Source: Telmatactis stephensoni (taxonomy: Eukaryota > Cnidaria > Anthozoa > Actiniaria > Isophelliidae). Taken from it: 64,000 nt of DNA. The stretch's first letter is position 1, and every line of letters starts with the position of its first letter. Positions 1 to 13,000 of this stretch are shown in pieces. The stretch covers positions 998,001 through 1,062,000 of the forward strand of contig JALIZF010001907.1 in assembly GCA_029948255.1 (NCBI GenBank). Direction: 5' to 3'. Below the pieces are notes generated by a model. It was not told the DNA's origin and did no database searches. It saw only the letters and a program-made list of their open reading frames with translations. Made by a program: the position numbers and the translations under genes.

Positions 1-166
1 GCAGATGAGAAAATTTGACCAAATTCCATATGTGAAATTATTTATTTATCATATAAAATGTGCTTGTATAGATAGTCAAAATCCATTTGTAATAGAATAT
101 TTGTTATAGCAAACTTTACTCTTGTGGAAGGGGCCTTTAATCTGCCATGACCTAATCTATAACATT

Positions 167-530
167 AAAGGCACTGTAATGCTTGCTGCTCCTTATTGAA
201 AAGGAACTTATGCTGAGTGAAATGTAATGACTTGAAACTCGGTTGAACTGATCCATATGGATCCTATAATCACAAAGCAACATATTTTATTTATATTCAA
301 AAGAGACAGATCAGAATTATCAAGTCTCTAAATTGTAAGTAAATGACGTCATTTACTCAAACCTATTGTTCTCTTGGCTTTTATGTCCAAATTTCTCGGT
401 GATAATGAGCTTAAAATGCAGAATTTTTGGAAAGTAATTCTTTATATGCATTTATAGTCATCATTGAATTACTTCAACTAGGAGTAAACATTTTCCAATT
501 TTTGACCGATTTTCATCGTCGTGCCCCTTT
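167..530. mobile_element. Inverted-repeat MITE, family A copy 1
   Basis: The element starts AAAGGCACTG and ends GTGCCCCTTT, so its ends are inverted repeats. The interior matches 50591-50935 over almost its full length (shared blocks include CCTATTGTTCTCTTGGCTTT and ATTACTTCAACTAGGAGTAA). No coding capacity is seen. A non-autonomous DNA transposon is the best reading; the superfamily is not determined. Confidence 0.65.
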
Positions 531-1255
531 AAAATAGTTCGTGATGATAGACTACAATAATTATAGTGGTTTCGAGTGGCTGTGAAAAAGGTAGTGGTTC
601 ATGCCTTAACTTTGAAATAGTCATACAAAAGCATCTCCATAAACCGTAAACTTCGTCTCCGTAAACTTGATCGCTTACAGCCACTCACATCAACCACTTA
701 TAGCTACTGTGACATTAAAGTTACATATACAACTGTACCTTATCAAGCACTTACTGCCGTTACGTTCGATTATCGTTATCTTACAGACCACTTATGAACC
801 AGTTACCGACCACTTACTGTATCGCCATTTGTGGTCACTTTAAGTCAATTACTCACCAACCACTTACTAACCACTTACCAACCACGTCTGCTCGCTACTT
901 GTTGACCACATTAGTACCAACCACTTCAGTGTCTTTGGAAGTAATTGCTTATCGTCAAGACCTTTACAACAGTTCCGTTGACAAATCAAAAAATATCGAA
1001 AATAACAACCCAAATGTTGCCAGATTGTATTCCACATTGCCTAATGACAAAATATTTTCAGTCAGTAGAAATTCCACGAGTAAAAACGGTATATAAAACT
1101 GCCACAAGAAACTACGACTCGAAGGTAGAAAAAAAAAAGTTAAGAAAATGGATTTGATTGCATAAATTTAATTAATCCAAAAGAAACAAAGAAGAAGAGA
1201 AATATTGACGAAGGGGGGGGGGGGGGGGGGGAAGAAATGAAAACAAAAATGGTCA
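531..1255. other. Intergenic, no gene seen
   Basis: There are short degenerate repeats of the type CCACTTACnAACCACTTAC between about 670 and 925, and a run of about 19 G near 1215. The small open frames here have no recognisable protein features. Confidence 0.5.
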
Positions 1256-1440
1256 GTGTGCAAGGAATCGAACAGTCAAAACACTGGGCGATTCTCCCGA
1301 GACATTCAGAGAAGCCGAGACATCGAATCGATTTACGTCACGGATGAAGATTTCGGCCTCATCCACGCTACCAGGAGATCTTGGTCCAGTGAACTTACGT
1401 ATAGCCTATCCAGGCCAGTGAAGGAGACGTTCTTCCGCCC
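1256..1440 (-). repeat. Dispersed repeat, possibly tRNA-derived SINE
   Basis: Read on the minus strand, this block matches the plus strand at about 17865-18005, sharing GATAGCGTGGATG/GGTAGCGTGGATG, GGCCGAAATCT, CGATTCGATGTCTC and GAATGTCTCGGGAGAATCG. A B-box-like GTTCGATTCC lies at its minus-strand 3' side. Two copies and a B box suggest a SINE body. Confidence 0.5.
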
Positions 1441-1987
1441 CTAGACGTGCCACGAGTGGCAATGAATAACGCCTCCACGCATTTAGCCAAAGGACCTTCT
1501 CGATGACGTAGCAGTGAAAATAAGCTACAATCATTGCCAGTATTGTTGGCACGATATTGTCGTGATGCGCGCGAAAAGTAGATGGTGATGAGATTGGCTC
1601 CCCCCGTGCCCCCTTTACAATGTTGCTGTGAAAATCCCGACACCTACGACTCGGCAATCAGTTCGAAATACCTTTTATGTAGCAGCAACATTGTACAGGG
1701 GGGAGGGGGGTCCAATGGCACGGTCACAAAGTGTACAATTGTAGAAATATCCGTTGAACGCACATCGTTCCAACTAATTTTGGCAAGGATTGTAGTTTAT
1801 TTGGTGTGGATCAGTTTTTTTCGATAAATGATTTTTAAGACGACGAGCACTTTTCCGTCCAGACTCGGTAAAAATGAGTTTAATAGGTTTAATAGAAAAA
1901 TAGTTTAATAGAAAACCTATTTTTGCGCAATGGTTGATTTAGCTGTCAGATTTTGATTTGCATAAGTTCCTCCTTAATGGCACAACT

Positions 1988-2031
1988 GATCATCATCATC
2001 GTCATCATCATCATCATCACCATCACCATCA

Positions 2032-2062
<31 letters not shown>
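1988..2062. repeat. (CAT/TCA)n microsatellite
   Basis: Trinucleotide run of CAT units with a few CAC and CGT interruptions. Similar short runs occur near 22632-22682, 33017-33080, 46829-46852 and 47068-47125. Confidence 0.9.
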
Positions 2063-2318
2063 TCATTCCAACCTTAGTGCTACTAAAGCCACCCCATTCA
2101 TAAAGCTTAGTTAAACTAACAGGTGAATGCAAGTAACGTAAACCATTCATAAATAAAGTACCAACCAGAAGGATGGCAAAAACACGGCAAAAATGGTTGG
2201 CATACTTATAGTACTATAGACACAAAACCAATGGAAATACGGCATACTAATGTGTATTACTCTAATATTTGTTTAAAATAATGCTAATGTCAATGCTTGT
2301 AAACACCGTGTCCCCTTT

Positions 2319-2702
2319 GCACAGGGCCCCCTAATCATTCATAAATGTTTTAATTTTAGTCTTTTGCGCGCGCGCATATATGGGAAATTCTTTTTGCATT
2401 GGGCTTCCTGTGATGCTTCACCGTGCGCAGGCTTCGTGGGTATCCTGTGTAAGTTTCCTGTGACATGTCACAGGAAAATATTGTAAGGCGCCTAACAAGC
2501 TAGCTAGGGACCGTTGATGTTTTTGCGCGCCATTTGCCTTGACAACAGAATTTATAAAAAGCAGAGCACGCGCTCTTTCCACAGGAAGCCCAAGTAGAAT
2601 ATTACACATGCACGCGCAAATAACAAGATTAAACAACGACAGTTTAGGTACATTTTTATTACCTTTATTTAAAAAAATATGTTTAAATAGGGGGCCCTGT
2701 GC
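2319..2702. mobile_element. 384-bp inverted-repeat element
   Basis: The termini are GCACAGGGCCCCCTA and its reverse complement TAGGGGGCCCTGTGC. Subterminal sequence is also inverted: GGGCTTCCTGTG near 2400 pairs with CACAGGAAGCCC near 2580. A possible 4-bp CTTT duplication flanks the element. It has no transposase and is probably a non-autonomous DNA transposon. Confidence 0.6.
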
Positions 2703-3760
2703 CTTTGTAAGCACTACGCAATGATTCTGTGCTTACAAACGTAAAAGACGTGAATGAATCTTATTCCCCAAAAGGGATTAAACCAGATAAACAATCGAGT
2801 AAGAAATAGAAAAAAAACCCCACATAAATGAGGGTCAAGAATCTCTAGGCTGATAATAGCCCTTCTTTCGCAAGATTTCGCGGGCGCGTCTTGAAATTGG
2901 CATCAAAAGTACTTCCGAACTTTATTTCAAACTTCAGTGGGTTATAAGTCTAGAAGAAAGCATCATTTTTCAGAGTAAACGACAAAAATCGCTGTTTAAA
3001 TCGTTTTAGTTTCAAAATTTGATCAATCCTGTGTACAGTCGTCCCCCCCCCCCCCCCTTCACGGGAATTTTTCCGATTTTTCTCCGTGGGGGTGGGGGTG
3101 GGGGAGGTGACAAATGGCTCTACACAGGCTAAATTTAATCTTAAAGTTGAAAATAATTTTTCAACGGGCCATCAATTAAGCTGCGTGCGCAACCTTGAGA
3201 AAACGATCTATTGAGCAATTAAGCATCCAATATATAAGAACCAGACATACATTTTATATAAAACCAATTCAGCCTGTCACAGAAAATCACAGGTTCGTTT
3301 ATGCGGATTTTTAATGTGCTCCATTAGCGAAGGGGTACTAATTGGGTGTGGCAGGGGTACATACAGACCCCAAACGGGGTGTTACCAACTAATGTATCAT
3401 TTGTTTATGCACAGAGTATTCAAGAACGACAGGAACACTGGGGCCGTCGTTGTTTCTATGTGGGACTATAGCCATTCTTGTATTAGCTGCTAAATGCTCG
3501 TGACACAAGTAGAAGAGATATTGATTTGAAAATTATTATACAATATTTGATTTACTGTAATATATGGTCTTTTTATGTATATCATAATACGTGTATATTC
3601 GGGTTTAATTAGGAAAGACAAACATTGAAACATATATAGATCTTGAGTATTTTGAATAAAATGTATTTAATTTTAAAAACATTTTAAAACTAGCTTCAAA
3701 GAGAAATTATGATGTGAACAACTAAAAGTAATCAAGTACAGCCTCATACTCGGTATAATA
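2703..3760. other. Intergenic, no gene seen
   Basis: A poly-C run lies at 3043-3057, followed by a G-rich stretch near 3085-3110. The rest is AT-rich sequence with no recognised feature. Confidence 0.5.
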
Positions 3761-3762
3761 TC

Positions 3763-3945
3763 TTGGTAAAATCCATGCAAAATTGGTGTAATATCTTGGT
3801 AAAATCCATGCAAAATTGGTGTAATATCTTGGTAAAATCCATGCAAAATTGGTGTAATATCTTGGTAAAATCCATGCAAAATTGGTGTAATATCTTGGTA
3901 AAATCCATGCAAAATCGGTATAATATCTTGGTAACATCCAGAATC
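3763..3945. repeat. 33-bp tandem repeat, about 5.5 copies
   Basis: The unit contains GGTAAAATCCATGCAAAATT followed by GGTGTAATATCTT and is nearly identical between copies. Because 33 is a multiple of three, every frame lacking a stop in one unit stays open through the array. That explains overlapping open frames on both strands; no protein is inferred. Confidence 0.9.
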
Positions 3946-4920
3946 TTTAGCATTTGCCTGTCAGTTACGTTCTGGGGAATTTTGGGAATTTAACATTTCT
4001 GCTGCGCTTAGAGCATTTGTAATTTTTTCTTGACGTTCGTCTTCTTTGCAACAACGACGACAACAACAACAACAACTTTGTTTTACCAACAAATGCAAAT
4101 TACAAGAAAAATTGTTAAAGACAAAATTAAGGTAAATGTTACTCAGAGTAACTTTAAGCTAATAGAACAATGGCTTCGCTTCTTGTCTTGAAGTGTCGGA
4201 AATTGTACAAGCATGAAACTCGTTTTTTGAGATGACATCTCCAGGCTAAAACATCCTGGTCGTCTCTGTCGTCAATGTTGTAGTTATCAACGCTAAGTTG
4301 TAATGCAGTAGTGTACCATGAAGGCTTAGCGTACAAATGATATGGTGTGGGTATGTTACTATTGGCAAAAGGTTCTAGAGTCTTATTGTTATACGAATTG
4401 TTTTATGGGTACAGATATTGTCTTGGGGATCGTTGTTGGTTGTAACGGTAACTTGGCTGACCTGTTGTGCGCGACTCGCGGTGGCTTCATCTAAAATGCA
4501 AGCGAGATTATCAGGCAATTGTTTTGCTGTGGATACAACAAATTGAGCGAATAAAATTGGATGGTTTCCAACGTAGAAAAAATTCCGAGAATGTCATTAT
4601 CAAGCGTTTCTATCTGTACATCCCCAAAGATCCCGTGGGAGGACTCAGGATGGGGATGGTCATCGGAAATTTTGAAAATGATCCCTTAAAGGTACATGAG
4701 CCTCATCCAGGTGGGCGTGGCAATGCGTGATTTTTACCCCTTAAAGGTACCAACTCAAAAACTACAAATGTAATTTCAGCTGTTTTAATAGCAACTAGAC
4801 TCGTGCCGGTCTAAGGGCCTGGGCACGAGTAATGACGTCATAGAAAACGCCACCGCCAAATTCACTTCATTTTTTCCCCGATATCATTTGTCATTAGAAA
4901 CTAACTTCAAATTTAACGCG
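3946..4920. other. Intergenic, no gene seen
   Basis: Two copies of CCTTAAAGGTAC occur near 4685 and 4740, related to a motif that recurs in other elements of this window (see findings). No exon with plausible splice sites was recognised. Confidence 0.4.
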
Positions 4921-5114
4921 AGTACGTTTTGAGTTTAATGGTTTGCAAGTATTTGTTCTCACCGTTTTTGTGGTCTTCAGCTGCAGTGTTGTTCCAAATG
5001 CAGTAAAACATTGTACTCAGGAAAGAGTACCAACATTGAGCCACAAGTCCTGCAGGGCGTGGCTTGTGTTTATGATTATCACGTGCTTGTTTATAGCGAT
5101 CCATAATGACTGTA
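4921..5114 (-). repeat. Dispersed repeat, uninterrupted copy
   Basis: On the minus strand this block is about 80% identical to plus 10090-10400, starting at ATGGATCGCTA and ending near CTCAAAANGTACTCG. Both copies are open in one frame (MDRYKQAR...), but differences fall freely at replacement positions, so a non-coding repeat is favoured over a gene. It lacks the palindrome present in the other copy and therefore acts as an empty site. Confidence 0.7.
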
Positions 5115-6003
5115 AGAAACAGTTGTGAATTCAGCCAATGTGCTCTGTGCGCGCGCGCTCGATCGTCAATATATAGTACAAAACCTTGCAAAAACGAAGT
5201 AAATGCGAACGAGACTCGCCATGCACAAGTTGATAATGATCATGAAGTCTTAGATTTGTTCAAAGTAAAAATTAGTACCTTTTTAACCTTGTACAAATAA
5301 ACACAGCACTCCGATCCGCTCTGAATGACGAAAATTGAATCAAGTAAACAGTTTGGTTAATTTCTCTTTATGACGTCAGCAATTACAAAGTTGATTGGTT
5401 AATTTCTCTATGACGTCATAATGGTAGTTGTGTAAATTCTGCATGACGTAGAGAATTGTTTATTACCAAAGAATAGAGATTGACCAGAGTTATTTGACTA
5501 AGGCAAATCTTAATGTTAATCTTAATAAAAATAGGTAGGTATAACATCAAAATCCAGTTTTTTAGCAAATAAAAAGCCGCTTGCAAGTTAGAAGACGTTT
5601 TGCTAATTAAAGGCCTGCACACGAAGCAACTGCAGCATTGCGCACACACACGGTTGATCTATCAGAGGATGATTCGTCTCGTAGACGACTTTTTGTCGAG
5701 TAGACACGTAATTCTTCTAAAATGCGTCGACTGACGAATAATTGTCCATTACCCTTCTTAGGTCTCGATCTATTTTGAAACGGGCTATGTATATGTGACA
5801 GATAATTCGTCTTGACGAATAATCCATCTCTCGTCTACGTTGGGACTGTGTTATAGTAATAATAGAAGAAACACAGTACCAGTTGTCAATCAATGCATAT
5901 TGGGGTGATATTTAATAATTGAGTAATAAAATATATGTAGCCTTTTTGTCCATTTTGATGGGTCTATGGGAAAGACCAATTTGTAATATAATATCAACGT
6001 CCA
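5115..6003. other. Intergenic with CRE-like pair and weak foldback
   Basis: Two TGACGTCA sites (near 5371 and 5413) each follow GGTTAATTTCTCT, so this is a short local duplication. From about 5645 to 5850 there are inverted copies of ATTCGTC/GACGAAT and GTAGACGA/TCGTCTAC, suggesting a degenerate foldback element. Confidence 0.4.
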
Positions 6004-6113
6004 GGGCCCGGTTGTTCGAAGGGCGATTAACGCTAATCCTAGATTTATTTAAAATGAATGGTTTTCTTTAGATTTAATCCTGGGTTAACGTTAGTCACCC
6101 TTCGAACAACTGG
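6004..6113. mobile_element. Foldback MITE, family B copy 1
   Basis: The left arm GGGCCCGGTTGTTCGAAGGG pairs with the right arm CCCTTCGAACAACTGGG, and inner arms TTAACGCTAATCCTAG and AATCCTGGGTTAACGTTAG also pair. A related copy lies at 40566-40675. The element sits just downstream of the ASCC2 stop codon. Confidence 0.7.
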
Positions 6114-6168
6114 GTTAAATGGTTAAATGTTCACTAGCATATTCCTTTAACTCCCATTTTATTTTCAT

Positions 6169-9100
6169 TTATTGCTTGGGTAATGCTCCCATTCCTTTAC
6201 TCCTCTTCCATTCAGCACCAGCCTTTCGATTATGGTTGGCTCTTTGGCTCTTGTGACGTTCCTTTACAGCACGATTCTTTAAAGTGGCAGGGTCTGGTGG
6301 CCCCTTGGCTTTACCCCTCCCCTTGGAACCCTTGGTTCCTACAGAAGACTCGGTTTTCCCTTGGGGTTGACCACGCCCTCTATTATATCCATCAGTATAG
6401 TAACCCTTATGTCCTGGTCGCTTGTCTGGAGTGCGCCATTGCGTTTGAGGTTCCGAAGGCTTTTCGTCGCTCGGTTCTTGCTGGTTCTCAGCCGCCTCGT
6501 CGTCGCTTTCGCTCGATTGTTCTCTGGTGGGTTTTCCGAGTATTCGAGGCACAGTAAATGGTCTGCGAATTCAAGATTAATATTAGCACAACATAGTCTT
6601 CTTAATAGTCATCGGGAGGGGGAAGGTATAGGGAGGGGGAACGTTCGCCTAACGAAAAATTACGTAAGGGTTAAAGTATGAACAAACAATCACCTACAAA
6701 AGAAAGCGTTTCTTTCTAAAGTGTTCTTCCAGGTGGGGTACAGTTCCGAGCAAGGGGAAGAGGAGGGGTACCCAGAGATTCTCCAACACTGCTCCATCAA
6801 ACGTTGAGACACAAACGCGGAATCGAATCATGAACTGTGTTGAACAAGGTCACGCACTCATTCGTCTACTTTCACAATCTTTCTACTATAACAATCCTAC
6901 CTTCTTGTCTTAAGCTCATCCGCCGAGTCGTCGTCTTGTGCGCCGACATCCAGCGAGTCGTAAGTGTCGTCGTACTCATCATCATATTCATCAAAGCCTT
7001 CAGGCTTGGTGAACTGACCATACACGTCATAACGACTAAACCGTTCCTTCACTGACTCCGTCACGTGACTTTTCTCAGCCAATAACGACTTCAAACTAGT
7101 CTCGTCGTGTCGTTTTCCTATATGGACCCTGGCAAGGTCGATATTTGTCCCCTTCGTGAAGACGTCAAATTCATCGTTATCAAAGACAGAGTGTCTAGTT
7201 GATATGAGTGTCTTAGGTTCTTTGTTAGTGTCCATAGCTTGTGCTTTTGTCATAGTTCGGTCTAATTTATTGAGTGAATCAGTGAGTTTGTTTTCAAGTA
7301 ACGAGTTAATGACTGTCTCAATGTCATAGTTGTATTCTTGCAAGCATTTCATGATAAAGCCTTCACCCAGGTCTGGCAACAGGTCCCGTACGTTGGTTAC
7401 CATGGAATCTACTTGAACGGGATCTACGTCATCACGTCGAAACGAGGCTGCTTGTTGCTGTAAAAAAATCGATGGGCGTCGACTTAGGCTAGAGCAGATT
7501 TCGTATGACTGTGAAAATGACACGGTCATTGCACGGTACGGTTACGGCAGGAATTTCGAATGTTTTTATAGACATCACGGCACTGACACGGTCACGGTAC
7601 AGCGCGGTCCGTTTCACACTCATACGAAAACCGCTCCATGTTCACACTAATCCCAATAAACGCAGTACGGTTGGGCGTCTTGTCAACACTAGCTAAACTG
7701 CCTAATACGAACAATGATTTATCGTTTGCTAGTCTCTGTCATTTTCACTTTTCATTACGACAACTGGAAATATTTTTTCTCGCGTTTAAGGATAGGCTTG
7801 GTCTCCAGCTGTCGGGTTTTGTGCGCCCGCAAAACTATTTGTCATCACTAGGAAACAGTATCGCGGGCATGCGAAACCGACGCCTGAAAAGTGAGCCTAA
7901 AGACCCGGACACACGGTGCAACATTTCTTGAAACAGTTGCTGAAACATCGCGCGCAACACAATGTTGCAGCGTGTGTCCACCCATTCCAATGTTTCGCAA
8001 AACGTTGCGCGCAACAGCCGCAGAAGTAGGATCGAATTCTACTTCTGCAACTGTCCAGAACTGTTGCGCGCAACATTGCACGAGATGTTTCAGTGGTGGA
8101 CACACGGTACAACCGTGTTGCGCGCCGTGTTTCAGCAAATGTTTCGGGAAAAGTTGCACCGTGTGTCCGGGCCTTAAGATTACCCCTCTACCTGGTAAGT
8201 TTCACAAAAAGCTGCATAATTTCTTTCATACAGATGAAGCCAAACTCAAACCAATCCATACAAACCTCTTTTGCACCGGGATCCCTTTGGTCCTTTTCAT
8301 TTCTATCACAACTCGTCCCAGGCTCTTCCGGCAAAAATCCATTGACGTCACACACAGGCTTCCCATGAGTACTTGGTGGCTTAGTTTTCTTTTTCCGTTG
8401 TTTGTTAGGGCAAGCGTCGTGTGCACTGTGAATGGCCTCAATGATGTACTGGATTCTAGTGCTATCAAGCGATGAACCAGGACTGGATTGGATAGTTATA
8501 AGGTCGTCTTCTATACTGAAACTTGCATCGTACCAACTGATAAACCTAAACAGAAAAGAAGGAAATTGAATAAGATTTGAAACTGAAAAATAAGAATCGA
8601 ATAATATTTATAAATCATATTATCATAAAACTTGACAAAACAAAGGATGAAACTCGATTTTGACAAAAAGAGTGAGCAAAAAATAAAGAAAAAGAAAATA
8701 TATTTAATATGGCATTCTCTTTCTCCACTCCAATACATACATACATACATAGATACTTTTATTTGGTGAAGCAGGTTATAAATATAATTTATAAGGCAGC
8801 CATAGGCTGATGAGGACCTGCTATCTAAATTTAAAATCGCTAAACGTCACACACCAATTCCCATCAATCATGATCATTTGTCGGTTTTGTGATGACGTCA
8901 TAGAGCAATCACCAAATCAACACTGGCTCCAATATTAACTGACGGTGGCTAATTAGTTATGAGTTTTCTACATTCTACGAAGCTAAAATTGGTGAAAAGT
9001 CGTTTATTTCTACTTCGTTAAAGTTCGAAACTTCATGTTGGTAATTTTCATGACTAATATCAACTCTTTGTGGTAAGTTTTGTTTACTTTTGTTTTTTTC

Positions 9101-9983
9101 CAGAGATTTTGTAAATCCAATCCACATTGCTGAGCGCGCGCTCAGAGAACAAATCATATTATCATAAAACTTGACAAAACAAAGGATGAAACTCGATTTT
9201 GATAAAAAGAATAAACAAAAAATAAAGAAAAAGAAAATATATTTAATATGGCATTCTCTTTCTCCACTCCAATCTTACGTCACACACAAATTCCCATCAA
9301 TCACGACCATTTGTCGGTTTTGTGATGACGTCATAGAGCAATCACCAAATCAATACTGGCTCCAATATTAACTGACGGTGGCTAATTAGTTATGAGTTTT
9401 CTACATTCTACGAAGCTAAAATTGGTGAAAAGTCGTTTATTTCTACTTCGTTAAAGTTCGAAACTTCATGTTGGTAATTTTCATGACTAATATCAACTCT
9501 TTGTGGTAAGTTTTGTTTACTTTTGTTTTTTCCCAGAGATTTTGTAAATCCAATCCACATTGATGAGCGCGCGCTCAGAGAACGCTCAATTGCCCACTCT
9601 TATAAACACTTGATTCCGAGGCTAACATGAAGATACAAAAAAAAACACCAAACAAACAAACAAAAAAAACAAAAAAAAAACAGCCAGCCATGGCCAGCAA
9701 ATCTTTCGTTTTTTGATCTTAGCCTCGGTATCGAGCATTTTTGAGACTGGTCAATTCACACATTGTTTTGTTTGTTTGTTTATTTATTTGTTTATTTATT
9801 TTATCTATTATCTGTTTAATTGTTTATTTTATTTATGTATTTATCTGTTTATTTATTTATTCATTTATTAGTTTTTCATTCATTCAATACATTATTTATT
9901 TATTTATTTATTTATCTATTTATTTATTCATTCATTCATTTATTCATTCATTCATTCATTCATTCATTCATTCATTCATTCAT

Positions 9984-10026
<43 letters not shown>

Positions 10027-13000
10027 TCTATTTATTTATTTATTCATCCATTCTTTTATTCATTCATTTACTTATTTATTTATTTACAAACTAACAGATC
10101 ACTATGGATCGCTACAAGCAAGCACGTGAGAAACATCGATACAAGCCACGTCCTACAGGACTGGTGGCTCGGTGTCGGTACTCATTCGTGAGTGTAATAT
10201 TTTATTGCATTTGGAACAACACTGCAGCTGACAACAACAACAACGGTGAGAACAAATGCTTACAAACCAGTAGCCTCCTATGCAGCCGCTCCTTTGTGTC
10301 GTCACACAGGGCTTTCGAAAGCCTTGCGTGACGACACAAAGGAGCGGCTGCATAGGACGCTAACAAACCAGTCAACTCAAAATGTACTCGTATTCAGTTG
10401 CGTGACACGTTAAAATGGATTATTGGACAGTTTTTGTGAGGTCGTCTTAAGAAAAAAGTAAACTAAGAAACAAAACTGTGAAAAATAAAGCGAAAGTGGG
10501 AATGCACGTGTGGGATTTTTGTCTTATTTTGTAGGATTCATTCACTTAGTTTCTTTATTGTCGATCTTATTGCCATTCAGATGAGGCCATGAGTTGCATT
10601 CCACTACCCCAGGCAAGCCAAGTTGCCATAACGACTAACAACGATCACCAAGACACTCTAGAACCAGTTGCCAATGGTAACGCATCTACAACACGTGACC
10701 TATACGCTAAGAACGCCTCATGTCATACTACTGTCTTACAACATAGCGTTTTTAGCAAGAACACTGAAAGCGAGCACATCCATCGATGGACTGAAGATGT
10801 CACCTCAAAAAGCAACAAGTCTCTTAGTTCTACAGACTCAGACACATTCAAGAAACAAGGCAAGAAGACAAAGAAAGCTAAAAGATTTGCCAAAGCTTTC
10901 ATTCCAGTAGAAAGGTCAGCATCCAGTTCATCCCTAGTAGGAAAGTCACGTGGTGAACATTCAGTTTCAATCAAGATGGTTAAAAAGATCCGGGCTTCCA
11001 AGGGTGTCAGCAACCAAGATCAACACAGAGTCGTGTTTTGTGAACCAGATGGAAGAAGGAAGGGTGGAATAGTGATTCAGGACTATTACGAGTTTCTTAT
11101 TCGTCTACTCCACACAGTTAGCAAAACGTCTACCACAACCGCAAACACCATGACTCAAGGAAGCCACGTAACTCAAGGACACAACCATACAACATCCATG
11201 TCAAAGAATAGACCAGACTATAGTCCGTCCTCCAGTAAAGTCCAAACCACCTCACTAACAGACCTCCAAACACTTACTGATGTAGAAGAGGTGAAGAAGA
11301 CCAAGACATGGTCTTTACCAAGATATTATACTGAGTATACAGAAATTGTTCCCATTGAAGTGGAACTTGGTTTCAGACCTTCAAGAACCTGTACTTGAAC
11401 ACTTACAGCTTATTACAGCGTATGGTGGAGAAGTCCAAGACTTTGACTGTACTAAGATACTATAACAAATATACAAATATTGTTCCCATTAAGGTGGAAC
11501 TTGTTTTTTAAAAGTCTTGAACAATTAAAGTTCATAGAGAAGAAGGCCAAGGCTTGGACAAGATACACTTTCAATAGAGTATACTGATATTGTTCCTATT
11601 GATGTGGAACTTGTTTAAGACCTCCAAGAAACTGTACTTGAACAATTACAGTTAATGTTGGAGAAGCTAAAGAATTATTGGTCTTTACCAAGATATCATA
11701 CTGAGTTTACAGATACATTGCACTGTTTCCATTGAGGTGGAACTTGGTCTAAGTAGACCCCATGACAAAGTTGTACTTGAACACTGACAACTTATGGTGG
11801 ACACGACCAAAACTTGGGCTGTACCAAAATACTTATACTATAAAGTATACAGATATTGTTTTCATTGATCATGAGGTACAACTTCGTTTTGAAAAGTAAG
11901 AACCCAAGAAGCTGTACTTGAACACTTACAACTTATGGTGGAGAAGTCCCTGGTTTGGACTGTACCAAGATAATGAGGCTAAATGTAATTTAGGCAAGGT
12001 TAAAATCGAGACAATGCTGGCCAGCGGTCTCCTGGGTAACTGCAGCGTGGGGGAAACCCAAGATGTGCAGGGGCTTTATATACACACAGTCATTGGACAC
12101 TTGCTCTTGTCTTGCTGATCATCATGGATCAAACCATTGCTGGTTACTATTAGCAGATCGTAACAGATCCTAAACTTTTGCCCTCCCTCCCTGTCCCTGA
12201 TTACTAGAGTTATTCCAGTGCTGACTTTTGCGGGTTAAACTGCTTATTGTAGTGGATTTTGTTTATCTGATTCCCCTCCAAATAAAATATGTTTTGCGTA
12301 TTGGTAAGTACTGTCAGGTAGGTATCAATTCCACTGATTTTCAGTGTGATGGGTGTTGGGGCATGTTGCCAGGGTGACCTCCTGGAGGGACTGGGACATG
12401 TAGGTCAGTCTCTCTTGTGGCACCCAACCCCAAGCTCATCTATTGGTGATGAGTTAAATATTATATTAAACTGAGTATATTGATATTGTTCCCATTGAGG
12501 TGGAACTCATTCAAGGTCCCCAAGAAGCTGTACTTGAAGACTTACAGCCAAAATATGTCGCCAAAATATGTATTTTGTAGTTTATTAAACCATTTCCTTA
12601 GTACCAAATATTAGTACCAATATCTTAGATGTAAATACATTTAAATAAACATGATTTAATTTATTTATATCTTATACCCAAACACCATAAAAACACCAAA
12701 AACCTTAACCACGTTTTTAGTGTTTGTTTGAAAACGTTTTCTAGGACAGATTTGAAAATATACAAATGCTATAGCACTGGAATATGGTGCAGAATTGTTC
12801 AGTTTTTTTTGTTACAAACATGAATATTGGCACCATGATAGAAGATCGCATGCTTAATAATTTCTAATGTAGTACCACAGCCAAAAAGAAATACCTCCAG
12901 TGTTATATCAGTGGAATTAATTTTCTCTTAAAACAATTTATTACCTTTTTTCAGATAATATTGACATCAAAACTTGCAAGTAATCTTCAGTACACCTTTG

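Noticed and set aside
6183..6681. Plus-strand frames of 124 and 106 codons
   Set aside because: Antisense to the last ASCC2 exon, whose basic tail matches the family.
7848..8475. Several open frames up to 194 codons on both strands
   Set aside because: They arise from the palindromic element at 7901-8174 and from the antisense of ASCC2 exon 9.
9741..10191. Two overlapping plus-strand frames of about 120 codons
   Set aside because: They translate a TTTA/TTCA tetranucleotide microsatellite; the Ile-Tyr-Leu-Phe pattern is not a membrane protein.
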